A DNA stretch of 64,000 bases from Patiria miniata. Lineage: Eukaryota > Echinodermata > Asteroidea > Valvatida > Asterinidae. Position numbers and translations under genes: made by a program. The notes under the pieces were generated by a model. It was not told the DNA's origin, ran no database searches, and saw only the letters and a program-made list of their open reading frames with translations. Location of the stretch: positions 41,499,315-41,563,314 of the forward strand of contig NW_024037069.1 of the NCBI RefSeq assembly GCF_015706575.1, given 5' to 3'. Each line of letters begins with the position of its first letter. Position 1 is the stretch's first letter. Shown piece after piece: positions 49,115 through 60,861 of this stretch.

Positions 49115-49618
49115 ATGAATGGGGTTAACGATGATTCTGAAATTGAGGTTATTCAATCTGATCATCCTGACGTGGATGAATCGGGCTCGGAAACGGACTC
49201 GGAGGTAGAAGATGACGATGAAGATGAGTCTAGTTCTGAATTAGAAGACAATGCTACATTCCAAGACTGGTTGGAAGAGTCCAAAGAAGCGACTCGTGAA
49301 ATCTGGAGCGAAAAACATGAAAAGTACATCAACGAGGGTATGGGTGAAGATCAGGCCAAGGAAAAGGCCGATAGGAAGACCCTCTGGGCAGTCAAGCAAA
49401 TCTTTTTTGACAAGTACAAGGATTTTCTGTCAAGTTACCTACATCTGAAAGATAACGATACTCATCAAGATATTGTGGACAATCTCGATGAAAAAATATA
49501 TAAGGGCATTAGCGTACAAAAGGCTCTCGGCAGAATTATGCCTAAACACCAGATGAAATTTGACGGATTGTTCCATCAAGATGAAGAAGACGTCAGCGAG
49601 GAAGACAGTGACGATTAA
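49115..49618 (+). CDS. Element-borne acidic protein with upstream in-frame C2H2 motif
   Basis: From the first ATG: 167 aa ending in TAA, with AATAAA at 49676-49681. The frame is open upstream to 48761 without another ATG. It encodes a C-x4-C-x12-H-x4-H zinc-finger motif (QCDKSFGRRYNLWRHTENAH) at about 49022-49096 directly before the ATG. After the finger comes an acidic Ser/Asp/Glu stretch (residues about 7-50). A charged, probably helical domain follows (TFQDWLEESKEATREIWSEK, then KYINEGMGEDQAKEKAD and FFDKYKDFLSSYL), and then an acidic C-terminus (EEDVSEEDSDD). The finger-acidic-helical layout recalls uncharacterised ORFs that I associate with animal Polinton-like elements; that is recollection, not a search. 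The real 5' end may be a lost or spliced exon. Function unknown; DNA binding is possible. Confidence 0.6.
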   Translation: MNGVNDDSEIEVIQSDHPDVDESGSETDSEVEDDDEDESSSELEDNATFQDWLEESKEATREIWSEKHEKYINEGMGEDQAKEKADRKTLWAVKQIFFDKYKDFLSSYLHLKDNDTHQDIVDNLDEKIYKGISVQKALGRIMPKHQMKFDGLFHQDEEDVSEEDSDD

Positions 49619-51229
49619 AGACTAGTCAACATTACAATGACGATATAATTGCGAAGAAATACATTGGGACAGACAAATAAAAACACGAGTGTTTTAATAA
49701 AGCAATAATAAAGTCAATAAAGCAATAATGTCATAACGTATATACTTTTTGCAGTTGTATTTTTCTTTGTTTGTGTTGTCTTATCAGTCGTAAAAGCCTA
49801 CTCTCAGTCATAAAATTAGTGCTTGGACACGCCCTCTCAATAATCCCCGTAAAATGGTCGTAGATAAAACCCAGTCATCCTTGATTTTGTAAACAAATAC
49901 GGCACGGAGGTACAACTAGGGTTCGGTGCATTCCTGTCCAGACAGCGTTAAAGGGGCACCATTTTTCCCGTCGAACGCCAATCCCCCACCCCCTCAACAC
50001 CCCCCCCCCCAAAAAAAAAAAGTGGTTCTCACACATCCTTAGAAAGACGATGAATTTTTAACTATGGATAGGCTATAGCTTGGTTTGGGGGTCGTTCTAG
50101 TCCTAAATATTACAAAATGCACAATGATGGTTGTGTTATTCCTATACACTCAATCGGGCACTTTCCAGGCCGTAGTTCCCTTTAAAAACCACATGCCCAC
50201 ACGTTTTGTTATGGCTTTAAACCACTGAATCCATTCCGTATTGTACGCGCCTCTGCAATAGAGCCTAATCGATAATTTAGCCGTCACGGATTAAGAAAAC
50301 TTGAGCGCTATCGGATCGGACGGCGTGTGTACAGTAGTGTGCATGTGTACTAACACTTGCTCTGGCTAATGCCAAAACCTTCCCTTTTCTACGATCACCG
50401 CGCACAGACATATATTTTTACTTGGATGATTCTGGTGGCAGTGTAGAAGAGTGCCATTGGTATTGTATCGATTAACAAGAGGAATATAGGCGCACGGACG
50501 GAGTTATTTATTTGCTCCATGATCGGTACGATCATCGAGGGGTGATCGACCACCGGTCTCCGTACAGACGCATGGATTATGGATCGTGGATTTATCATAT
50601 ACCCCCCTGGCCGACACAGGCTGTACCCTGCAAGTATGCTGCGGTGAGTATTTGTTTATAACTTGGAAAACGCAACGTGCACAATACACATAAACCCAAT
50701 AAAAATGACTTTAAAATAATTCTTCAAATAGACAATCGTACTCGTTTCAGTCTGATCAACGCAAAATTCATTTTTGCCATCTATCACTGCTTTCTGCTTT
50801 CGAGCATTCGGAAATCCAATTACTTTTTGTATCATCGGATTAACTTCGTAACAATACTAATGCGCTGACTTGGCACGAGCCCTCTCCCGTCTATTGTTGG
50901 GGGATTAAAGATCCGACCCAGCTGTTCGTTCACATTGCACCACTTAGTTGCAATTACATGTAGATACATATTCTCCTAAAATTGTAATATTTTTCCATAC
51001 CTTATGCAATCTTTCCCATAGAATTGGTCAAACTGTACCCGGTTCCTTATACCCACACCTATTCCCTATTCATCCCATCCATTCATTAGGTCAAACTGTG
51101 CCCGGAATTTCATAACCCTATTAATTCATATTTATATATATACATATTTACATATTTACATATTTATGTGACCTTTACATATTTCTTTAGAAAAGGTCAA
51201 CTTGTGCTCAACAGTCCCCCTCCACTACT

Positions 51230-51235
51230 GAAACC
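51230..51235 (+). repeat. Target-site duplication, right (GAAACC)
   Basis: Matches 47609-47614. The following AAAGCAGTTGATTT continues the intron shared with copy 1. Confidence 0.9.
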
Positions 51236-51560
51236 AAAGCAGTTGATTTAAAAGGAGCCGGATTGGGGGCGGAGTCCTTCCACCGATATCAACAATGCAA
51301 TAACCGATAATAATGTGCAAGATTACAATCTCATGTGCAAGATTTTTGCACATGCACAATATAGAACCAGTCTGAGTACGAGAGGGAGAGAGCAGCTGTT
51401 GAGAGCGTTCTGCTTGACGCCTTAGGGACGAGGTTGCTCCCACTTGGCCAACTGGGTTCTCAAAAGACGTCACAAAGCGCCATCTACTATTCATACACGG
51501 AGTCCTCAGCAGGCCTAATCAAGTAAAATACTTTGCCAACTCCGAGGCCAAGACTGATGT
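51236..51560 (-). other. Remaining intron of transporter copy 2, homologous to 36685-37010
   Basis: Blocks such as CGCCTTAGGGACGAGGTTG and CTATTCATACACGGAGTCCT are shared with the copy 1 intron in the same orientation. Homology fades after about 51560, before any exon 2 counterpart. Confidence 0.75.
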
Positions 51561-51896
51561 ACGCAAAGACCAAAACCTAGAGGCCGCGTGATCGATACCA
51601 ATTAGATTTCAGAAATGATATAATATAGCATCTTTATACCATTCCATGATAATCATCTTCCCTTTTCTTTTCCTTTACCCTTTGTCAACAACCGATGAAT
51701 GTTGTACCATACGAAAGTTATCCTGCTAAAATCTTGTTTGTAAGTACACGTAGTGTGAAAACCAATGCGCCTGTGTATCAAAGAAATTAATGGAGGTGGT
51801 CACGCAACATGTCTGTTGTGAAAAAAAATGTTTTGGGTGTTGTCCCTTAAAAGCTGCCGTGAATTTAAATTGTAGGACAGCACAACAAGTACGTCA

Positions 51897-52413
51897 CGTG
51901 GCCGGTCTTTTTAAACGGATGATAAAGACATCGCTAGCTGGTCTTAAACACTTTTCCAGTGTCACATAAAATGTGGACTCCTAAAAAACCAGTGCCTCTT
52001 ACTGTTTTATTGGTTGAACGTTCACAGTCCTCACGTAGGCATGCGCAACACTACCAGTGAGTCAGAATTTTATAGTTCTAAATTCAAAACGCAACGCCCC
52101 AGGTGCGTTCTGCGCGACATCGCACAGAACGTGCCACGCGCGCGTCAATCTCCACAAAAGGGTTGTTTACATCTTAAACGCCAGCTGAAAAGTCCATTAT
52201 TTAGCTAGAGGGATGTTTAAAAAAGCATGAAGGGAACTTGTTGAACAAAATCGGGATTTCTGACCGAAATATATTTTTTTTGACCGAAATATTATATTTT
52301 TTTTCTGGGTGCTGATAATTACCCGAGCCTCCGGCTCGGGTAATTATCAGCACCCAGACTCTAAGCGGTCTTAAAAAGAGTGATTAAAACCTCTCGAGCA
52401 CACATTTATTCCC
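51897..52413 (-). mobile_element. Hairpin-headed repeat, copy 2 (inverse of 32691-33330)
   Basis: Shares CGGATGATAAAGACAT, CACTTTTCCAGTGTCAC and the TGGGTGCTGATAATTACCC hairpin with copy 1, in reverse orientation. Its hairpin is shorter because one arm is truncated. Confidence 0.75.
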
Positions 52414-52751
52414 TTATCTATGGCTGTGCCAATGCTTGCGCGCGCTGCGCCGAATAACAAAACGAACTACTAATTTAATTTTTCCTATACGGTGCGTCTT
52501 AAGACGCACCGACGGAAAGGCCTTCTTTCGTTGATTTCTTCAAAATAATAGCTTGCCAGAAAGAATAATTTCACAGGGAATTTAGTCAACTTACTATCTT
52601 TCAACCAAGTATGTTTTTCAACAATAATACGCCAGTTACTTTTTCGGATGGCTGCAAATGACGGACTAAAGCTTTAATTAGACAAGACCGCGCCTCTTGA
52701 CCTCCTAGATTTTGACTAATCAGCGGGCGCTTTCTATTTCGGGTCTTCGGT

Positions 52752-53457
52752 CATCAATTCAATTCAATTCAATTCAATTTATTTATTCGTCATGCAAGCA
52801 TGAAACTTTCCTTCTCGCTTTGCACATACAATTTCAAATACCTACAATACAGAAAATTAAATATATATAAACGTACAATATACACGTTAAAACATTCAAT
52901 GAAAAGGCAATAAATTAAATAATAAACGTGTTTCTCAAAAACAGTGTACAACCCTAAAAACACACACATGGACCACATTGAACAGGCTGCCTATGGGACA
53001 AGGTAAGGTATGCTGGAGGAAAAATAGGGATAATTAGCAAGGAGGAAAGAAATAAAGACTTGCAAACACGCACACAAAGGGACATGGAGAAAGAAGGGGT
53101 TGATAACGGAAGGAACGATGAATGGCACGAGTAAGGAGGGGGTGGAAGTGAATGGATAGATAAGGGGGAATGGCAAGGAAGGCAACTGGAAATGAAAACA
53201 CTGTGTAATGACAGGCTTAAAACTATAATACATGTACATGTTCTTTAAAAACACATTATCTGCTAAAATCGTTATTGAAGCGAGAAACTGCACTTGGTAC
53301 AAAGGACAGGCGATAACGGTTTGTCTTGGATTTGAGTTGTCGTAGTCTGCCGGACTTGTTAAAAACTAACAAAGTATGCAGCGGATGGGTATTGTCAAGC
53401 AGTATTCGCTGATTAGCCTTAGAACATAATTTTTGAGTGTTGACATTCCAATTCAAG
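52752..53457 (-). pseudogene. LINE fragment (RT C-terminus and 3' tail)
   Basis: On the minus strand, coding text at 53457-53256 includes RILLDNTHPLHTLLVFNKSG and NRYRLSFVPSAVSRFNNDF, the standard tail of CR1/L2-like RTs. The 3' end carries an (ATTGA)n tail at about 52785-52752. 5'-truncated. Confidence 0.7.
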
Positions 53458-54459
53458 TGATCATCAATATACGTTCCCAGGTACTTATGCTCGGTGACAA
53501 TTTCAATATCACCCTATGCGCGTCATAGACAACGGATGTTAAAAAAAAGGTAATGTGCTCTGTATCATGTTACGCGATATCACACCCGGCTGTTGTTGTA
53601 TTACAAAACGCTGCATTCGAGTTGACCAATCAAACCATTTAGTCCTGATTTAGGAATAAAAAAGGACGTCTCGATTTAGTACAGTCGACTCCGATTGGCT
53701 GGCGCGCGGCTTGCATATATCTGCATGTCTAAACATATCGGACGCTATACAGGACTTGGCTCAGTGGATAACGGGTGATACTCATAATACCATATGGTGC
53801 GTGCTGTGGTTCACAGAGACAGACATACGCATGGATTAGCCTACAAAGTGCATTTCGTTGGCATTATTTTTGTATATTTTTTATTACTATAAACAAGTGT
53901 GAATGCACAAAAAGGTTTGGTTTATGGTTTATTTGTTCATATCACAAAAACCCCATAATTATCAAGAATCTATACTAAGAACGACAGACGACAGGCTATT
54001 AGTAATACATTATGAACAAACAGTATAGGCTGAAATATATGAATACATGACTTGTATGCTAATTAAATTGAAAAGAATTTAAATTAACAGCAAAATATTC
54101 ACATTTGTATGAATCATTGACTTTTTTGTATATCCATAGGCCTACATTGCAAGGAAGAAAATCAATTAATTACCATAATACAGGAAAGGAAATAAGAGCA
54201 AAAGGAGCAAAAAGTGGCCAAGGAATGATAAAACAATGCCTTTTTTAAACAAACCGTGAGATGACATAAAATTGAATACTTATTATGCTTTGTAATGGCT
54301 AATTTTTTCCTCACTGGACTTACAATGCAATTTGATGTATTGATCTACACGTTCGCCCTTTTGAAATATTTATAGTGTAATTACTTTATCTTTTAAATGT
54401 ATACAGCGCCTAAGAGCATATTATGGATTCGGGTGCTATATAAATTTTAATATATAATA
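53458..54459. other. Intergenic, no gene recognised
   Basis: AT-rich. A LINE-like 3' motif (GGGTGCTATATAAATTTTAA) ends at about 54450. Nothing else is supported. Confidence 0.35.
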
Positions 54460-55446
54460 GGTTTTCCCGGACAATTTCGGAAAATGTGCGTTTGAATTTG
54501 GAAAACATAAATTCAATTTGGCGCAGAGTTTGAGAACGACGTACATCCTGGTTTTATTTTCGCAATAGCTAGCGTTCGATTTCATTTTGCGTCAATCAAA
54601 TGAATGAATGTGCATAACGTTTCATTTAAGGGATTACAAATATGTGATTAGGCTTTCGGTTTGACGTATGCGTTGCCGATTATTATGGATGTGCAATCCA
54701 ATTCGCAGAAAATCGATTGTCTATTGTGACACAGGCTAAATTGAACATTCTTTTTCATTTGTTACAATTTCAATTCGCATTTTCTGCATTCAATTTAAAT
54801 AAATTATACAGGCCTATACAAATCATGAAACAAATTTGATTCATTAATTAATGATTCATTAATTAATCAATGTATGCCTTATTGATCATTAATGTGTTTG
54901 TTCTATACACAAAGGCCTATGAGAAATGTAGGCCAATGAAATGTGAAAATGACATATTATATGACCAATATGAAATCACTCAAAATAATCTGGTAGCCAC
55001 ATTATTGAGACGGTAAAGGGACACATCACGTGTCGTGTTGGGATCTGCATGGGGACTTTTTGACTATTCAATCATTCAATCATTCAATCAACCATTCCTT
55101 AACTGTTACTTTAACACATAAATGAATTCCAATGCTTGACCAGGCATACGTTAAATAACACGGCGAGAGAAATCGGCTGCACACTTAGCGAAAAAGATTG
55201 ATGAGAAATTGAAAGGAAAACAGGATTGCGGATGGGCCTTCGATTTCGCGTTAAAATGAAATGTCAATACACTAAATGCAGTGCACATTCGGGAAATCGT
55301 ACGCTGATCTTTTACAACTGGCTGTCACGGAAAAAGAATTATCATTTGTTAAACAGAGATTTGGAACGTTCGTTCTATTTCGCACGAAATCGAATGCTTC
55401 TTTTACAAAGTCGTGTACACATTTTCCGAAATTGTCCGGGAAAACC
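54460..55446. mobile_element. 987-bp TIR element flanked by TA
   Basis: GGTTTTCCCGGACAATTTCG plus GAAAATGTG at the left is mirrored at the right (...CGAAATTGTCCGGGAAAACC), TIR about 29 bp. TA on both sides is compatible with Tc1/mariner-type insertion. No transposase is seen. Its right end abuts a LINE fragment. Confidence 0.7.
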
Positions 55447-55701
55447 TATATTATTATAATCATTATTTCTGACAGTCGACAAGTAAAGAGATGTTCTAGC
55501 TTTATGGTGACGAAGGTTTGAGGCTGACCTTGTATTATGAGAATGAATATCTGATTTTTTGTTAAATAGCGAATGTATAGTTTTGGGTAGATTGTTTGTT
55601 TCAAATTTATACATTAATACCCCAAGATGGTATTTGTACAAGTTAAAAACAGATAAGGTTTTGTGTTTCCTAAACAGTGGTGCTGACAGCCTTGTATGCA
55701 A
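55447..55701 (-). pseudogene. LINE RT C-terminal fragment
   Basis: Minus-strand text LYKYHLGVLMYKFETNNLPK and SDIHSHNTRSASNLR is characteristic of the region after the RT catalytic core in CR1/RTE-like LINEs. It is cut at the TIR element boundary (55446). Confidence 0.72.
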
Positions 55702-55902
55702 GTCTGCACGTATATTTACACTGTTAAAATTCCCGTAAATTTACGGACTCTGTAATGTGAAATATTCCATATTTTCGGCGTAATTATACGGATCTTTCCG
55801 TAAATGCAAATATCAATTATGCTAATTAGCGTGATAACAATCAACCACATCGGCCCAAACACATAATATCGTACATCTTAGTTCATATTGATATTCCACT
55901 CG

Positions 55903-56100
55903 CAACCGTGTACACGTGTCCAAACTCGTGTTAATGTTCTGTTTATGTTACGGAATGAAAAAAACTTTTTCGGAAATTTTGCTGCAGGAAAACGGAACGC
56001 TATTTTCTTACTGGCAGCAAAATTTCAAGAAAGGTTTTTTTCTCATTCTGTAAGATAAACAGACCCTTAACATGAGTTTGGACATGTGTACACGGTTGAA
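55903..56100. mobile_element. Palindromic MITE (about 200 bp)
   Basis: CAACCGTGTACACGTGTCCA at the left and TGGACATGTGTACACGGTTG at the right, with TTTTGCTGCAG / CTGGCAGCAAAA inner pairing. Confidence 0.75.
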
Positions 56101-57026
56101 GGTGAAATAATATGTACTTATACTCAAACTCGAATAAAGTAGACAGACACCCAAGTTGGGTGTGTGGGTGGGTGTCCGTGTGGGTAGCTGTGTGTGTGTG
56201 TGTGCCACAGCTCCAAATTTAATTTAAGAAAATTCACCGGAATACCAAAACGTTGGGCAAACCGGAAGCATTAGGCGGTACTCCTGACCACCGTAAATCA
56301 TCAATGAATAATGATATCTACAGGCTACATGTACATGTGTTCCGATAGTGATACCCAAGACCATTATCCACACAAACCATCAACAAAAAACGCAACAATA
56401 ACTCAATGATAACAGTAACCACAATATAGATAGTGATACCCATGACCACTGTCCACACAAACCATATCAAAAAGGAACACAACAGTGTGAATGTTCTCTA
56501 CTCAATAGGAATCACTACAGTAAAACCATATACCATAAAGGTCAACAAATTATAGTTATTCCAGAAAACTTTCTTAGAATAGTAAATTACAATCAATAGT
56601 TCCAACTGCTGGAATATGCGGCCAGTATAATCCGTGTGGGATGTCACGGGCTATTTGTTACACATTTATGTTTACAATAACGATGAACTCCTAGGTATGG
56701 TAGGGAATGGGCCGTCACGGCGCTTTATTATTTCATTACGAAATTACATCTAGCACATGAAACTTTAGAGGTATATGTACAAGCGAAGTGTCCCATCCTA
56801 TTGAAGTTGGCTAATTCCATATCCAAACAAAATTGGGTGTTCGTCTTCTTATTTGGCACGAAAAAACGCAACCTCTTTCTCAGCCGAACCAGTTGCAACA
56901 CATTACAAAGGAAGGATTGTAGGGGAGGAGGAGGGAAATTATTTTCAAACTAAACTTTCACGTTTGTCTTTTAGTCCAGGCAATATAAGGTTTGACCTCA
57001 AACAAATTGCAACAGAATTTTTTTCA

Positions 57027-58105
57027 CCACAGTGCATTTCTATAAGGTCCCTAAAATGACATACTAAAAGTCCAAAAAAATCCAAGTGGTGGAAATATGC
57101 CTAATTTGCATAAATCCAAAATTGCCGCATATTTTAGGACTTTCACAATGATTTGGTCATATTTCTCATACTATTAGCTTCTTGAGGAACTTTAAACAAC
57201 AATTTTAGTCCTTTTACATTGATTTCATCATTATTCAAGTCCTAGGTAAATTCAAGATCCCTATGTTTCCCAAATTTGCCAAATGCTGTATAATAATTTG
57301 CATAAATGCCGTATATTAATTTGCATAAATTAAAGTTGAAATTATGGCTGTCATGTGTTGACATCACAATTGAATTTTCCCTAATATCTTCTTGTTCGGT
57401 TACATGTATGTATACATAAATATCACACCACAGAGCATCTCTATATGGTCCCGAAAAAAAAAGTACAAAAAAATCCAAGTGGTGGAAATATGCTTAATTT
57501 GCATAAATTCAAAATAGCCACTAATTATATGATTTTCATATTGATTTGGCCATAACTCTCGTCCTACATTGCTTTTTGGGGTACTTTAAACAACAATTTG
57601 TCCTTTTACATTGATTTCATCATTATTCTAGTCCTGGGTACCCTTCTAGATCCCTATGTTTCCCAACTTTGCCAAATGCCGTATAATAATTTGCATAAAT
57701 GCCGTATTAATTTGCAAATAAATTAAAATTAAAATTATGGCTGTCATGTGTGGACATTCCACAATTGAATTTCCCTAATAACTTCTAGTTCAGTTATGTA
57801 TCACACCACAGAGCATCTTTATATGGTCCCGAAAAAAAAGTAAAAAAAAATCCTAGTGGTGGAAATATGCCTAATTTGCATAAATTCAAAATGGCCACTA
57901 ATTATATGATTTTCATACTGATTTGGCCATAAGTCTCGTCCTACATTACTTTGCGGGGTACTTTAAACAACAATTTGTCCTTTTACGTTGATTTCATCAT
58001 TATTCTATTCATGGGTACCTTTCGACCCTATGTTTCCAAACTTTGCCAAATGCCGTATAATAATTTGCATAAATGCCTTATATTAATTTGCATAAATTCA
58101 AATAA
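57027..58105 (+). repeat. Tandem array, unit about 380-400 bp, about 2.8 copies
   Basis: Units start CCACAGTGCATTTCTATAAG-like at 57027, about 57429 and about 57807, and contain AATCCAAGTGGTGGAAATAT and GCCGTATAATAATTTGCATA. Confidence 0.85.
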
Positions 58106-59216
58106 AGTAAAGTAAAGTTGAAGTTACAGCACAATTGGGACCCATGTTGGGACTTAGGCCATTGAAAATGGGTTGCGGGGGGTAACTATTCATCAGGTTT
58201 TGCACTTTTATTGAGTCTGATTTAAGAGGCGCAAGATACATATTGAGTAATCTTCATCGAAGAACAGAATGACAAAGTTAAATACTAATTCTTAACAACT
58301 AAAAAGGAACAAGTAGCAAGTCAATTAAATAAAAACACAATCATAGTTAAAGTCGCAATTATTTAAGTGATTCTCGCTAAATCACTTAACAATATCAGTT
58401 TCGAATATGCAACTCAAAATACAAAATACGGAATAGTAAATGAAATGAAAGCGTAGCTTAACTTCTTATCATATATGATTACTGTGAAGGGAGAAAACAA
58501 TTGTACTTTTCCTGATAATCCAAGTTCAGTTATGAATACAGAAATATCACAAAGATTTATATTGGCGGCCTATCATCCATATTGGCTTGCATGCAATGTT
58601 AGTCTGATTGTTATCATCTACACGTACATCATTGTATCTTAGAATGAACACTTATGTGGCAGACTATAATCTTCAGCAGCCTTAGGATCAATGTCTGGTG
58701 GTGGCGAGTTGGCACAACTAGTGCCACGGTTTTCAGTGCAAGCAGTTGAACAAGAAAGGCCATTTTTCTGTGCGACTTCATCTGTGCCTGCATGGAAGAG
58801 GTTTTTTTCTCAATTCTTTTCTTTCAGAATTCTAAACATTGCACGACATGTGCCTCCTGCCTTGTTTAAGTCATATTTGCTATTAATTTAATACACATTT
58901 AACAAAATGGGCGTCTGCAGGGGTGTCACTGGGGGTGGGGTGGGCAAATGTCCCCCGCCCACCCAAAAACAAAATGATCAATAGAGAATATGCTAGAGAG
59001 AATACAAGGATTTTGGGGGATAATTAATTTGCTTTGCCCCCGCTACAAAAAATCCTGGGTGGGCCAAATGAGTGGCAAATTAAGTGCTTTGCCCAAGGGC
59101 ACACGCACCACAACCCCAGGGCGAAATAACAAGAATTATTTTATTTCATACACTTCTCTTTTTTTTTCGCCATAACTGATTGCAATGGTGCCTCACCAGT
59201 TTAGTTTCAACAGAAC
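58106..59216. other. No gene recognised; C/G-rich repeat patch
   Basis: A patch at about 58910-59110 (GGGCGTCTGCAGGGGTGTCA and CCCACCC runs) resembles the 60400-60560 patch. Otherwise AT-rich. Confidence 0.4.
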
Positions 59217-59744
59217 GTACAATGTAGCCACGAACCATTCTTTCGTTTGCTCAGAGCAACCATTTTATTACGGCCTGCGAAAACAAGAAAGCCATAATAA
59301 AAAGCATGTATTTTTAGATGATAAGCATATGGTACATAAACTCCAGGGACTCAGAGGCTCTGTCAAATTCCAAATTGAAGTCTACCGACACTGCTTATGT
59401 TTTTGAGTAGTCATAATTTGAACCAAAAAAAGTGGATCACGTCTCCCATATTAGGCAGCTTTTTTCTGCTTCTCATACTTTGACTGGATGGCTGGCTTAA
59501 AAAAAAAATTGTCTTCACAAATTAATATTCATGAGTAGAAACGAGGAAGAACAAAAGACAAATGGACTATAATTGCAGCCTCTCATTTCCAACAAGCCTC
59601 CTTCTACAGTATCAGATTTAGAGGGGGCGGTTGCAATTCCCTCTGCCGTTCAGCAGCTGCCTAATTTTATAAACTATTAAAATGGGACCAAAAAATAACA
59701 GAGCAAACTTCTATTATGCCCTGCAAAAAAAAAAAAGCCACAAA

Positions 59745-59779
<35 letters not shown>

Positions 59780-60005
59780 AATAAGCATATTTTATTGCTT
59801 ATGCAGAAAATTATGATTCGTACAGTCTAGCCACGAACCGTTCTTTCGATAATTCATAATAAAATTTTATTACGTCTGTGCAAAGACAAAACAGCCATAA
59901 TTTTGTGTATTTCTAGATGACAGGCATGTGTTACATTAACTCCAAGGACTTTAGAGGATCCGTCAATCTCCAAATTGAAGTTTGACGTTTTTATTTTCGG
60001 GTAGC
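59217..60005 (+). repeat. Pair of about 190-bp direct repeats
   Basis: GTAGCCACGAACCATTCTTT...AAATTGAAGTCTACCG at 59217-59406 recurs as CTAGCCACGAACCGTTCTTT...AAATTGAAGTTTGACG at 59817-60005. A poly-T run lies between them at 59751-59775. Confidence 0.7.
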
Positions 60006-60117
60006 CATGTGCAGCACCAGAAAAGCGCTTCAAAAGTTAGATTATGTCTTCCATATTATTTGCCGAGGCAGCAACCAACTTCCAATTGAGCAAGCAGTGA
60101 TCAAACTCCTTTTTTGT

Positions 60118-60382
60118 GCCGCAGTGTGGTTGGGGTTTGTGACTCATGATCAGAGGGTCAGGAGTTCGAATTCAGCTGCTGGTCATATGTTTTGTCCTTG
60201 GGCAGACTTCATCCACACTTGCCTCTCTCCAACCAGGAGTATAAATGGGTGCCGGCATTAGCTGTGGAGTAACCTGCGATGGACTAGCATCCCATCCAGG
60301 GGGAATAGAAATATTCTCTGAATGCCGGCGCTGCCCATGGTCCAATGGGCCACACTTGCCCCTGACAGACTTTACTATTTAA
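60118..60382 (+). mobile_element. tRNA-derived SINE, copy 2
   Basis: Same body as 8151-8447 (CAGGAGTATAAATGGGTGCC, CTGCGATGGACTAGCATCC). The 5' head is degraded and the B box reads AGTTCGAATTC. Confidence 0.78.
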
Positions 60383-60861
60383 TTACTACTTTTTATCATC
60401 AAAAAAGTGGTGGGTAAATGCCCCCATGCCCACCCTCGAAAAAAGATAAATTGAGAATATGCTGGCAAAAGTACAGGTATGTTTTTTTTTGGGGGGGGGC
60501 GAAATGTGCATTACCCCCCTCTAGAAAAAAATCCTGGCGACGCCCATGGCATTCGACGTGGCAGTCCCTGGCCGGTAGGTGTGTGTGTTCCATAATTATT
60601 TGAATAATAATCTAAAGTCTTTATTCCCGAACAACAAACTTTACCGTACAGAGGAGCCAGTTGATTGGCCAAGATCCATTGATCACGCCCCTTCGTTTTA
60701 GCGAGGAATGTGATTTGCCAGGACGACCGTCATGACGAGCTGTCACGAACCGTCATGACTAACCGTCCAAAACGAAAGAACGCTTCTTACACCCACATCT
60801 GATGACCTCAAGTAGTGATGGTGGTGCTGGCGGTTTGTCCGTTTGTATGGGAAGATTATTA

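Larger units (their letters stand above)
47615..51229. mobile_element. 3.6-kb mini-Polinton-like element with long TIRs
   Basis: It begins AGTAGTGGAGGGGGACTGTT and ends with the exact complement. Arms 47615-48780 and 49689-51229 are near-identical inverted repeats; the right arm carries about 390 extra bp (about 49825-50215). The 6-bp target duplication and AG...CT termini match Polinton/Maverick elements, which in full form are 15-20 kb and encode a protein-primed polymerase and a retroviral-type integrase. Neither is present here. The 0.9-kb centre holds a 21-bp repeat array and one gene (49115-49618). It is therefore non-autonomous if the assignment is right. It sits in the intron of transporter copy 2, and the paralogous intron gives the empty site. 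Arm identity suggests recent insertion or homogenisation. Confidence 0.8.

Noticed and set aside
48798..49118. A 106-codon Leu-rich frame and its minus-strand SRMSREK-type counterpart
   Set aside because: Both are generated by the 21-bp minisatellite; the unit is a multiple of three, so all frames repeat.
57027..58105. CRISPR-like or satellite-gene array
   Set aside because: Units of 380-400 bp without spacers in an animal genome; simple tandem duplication within a fold-back structure.
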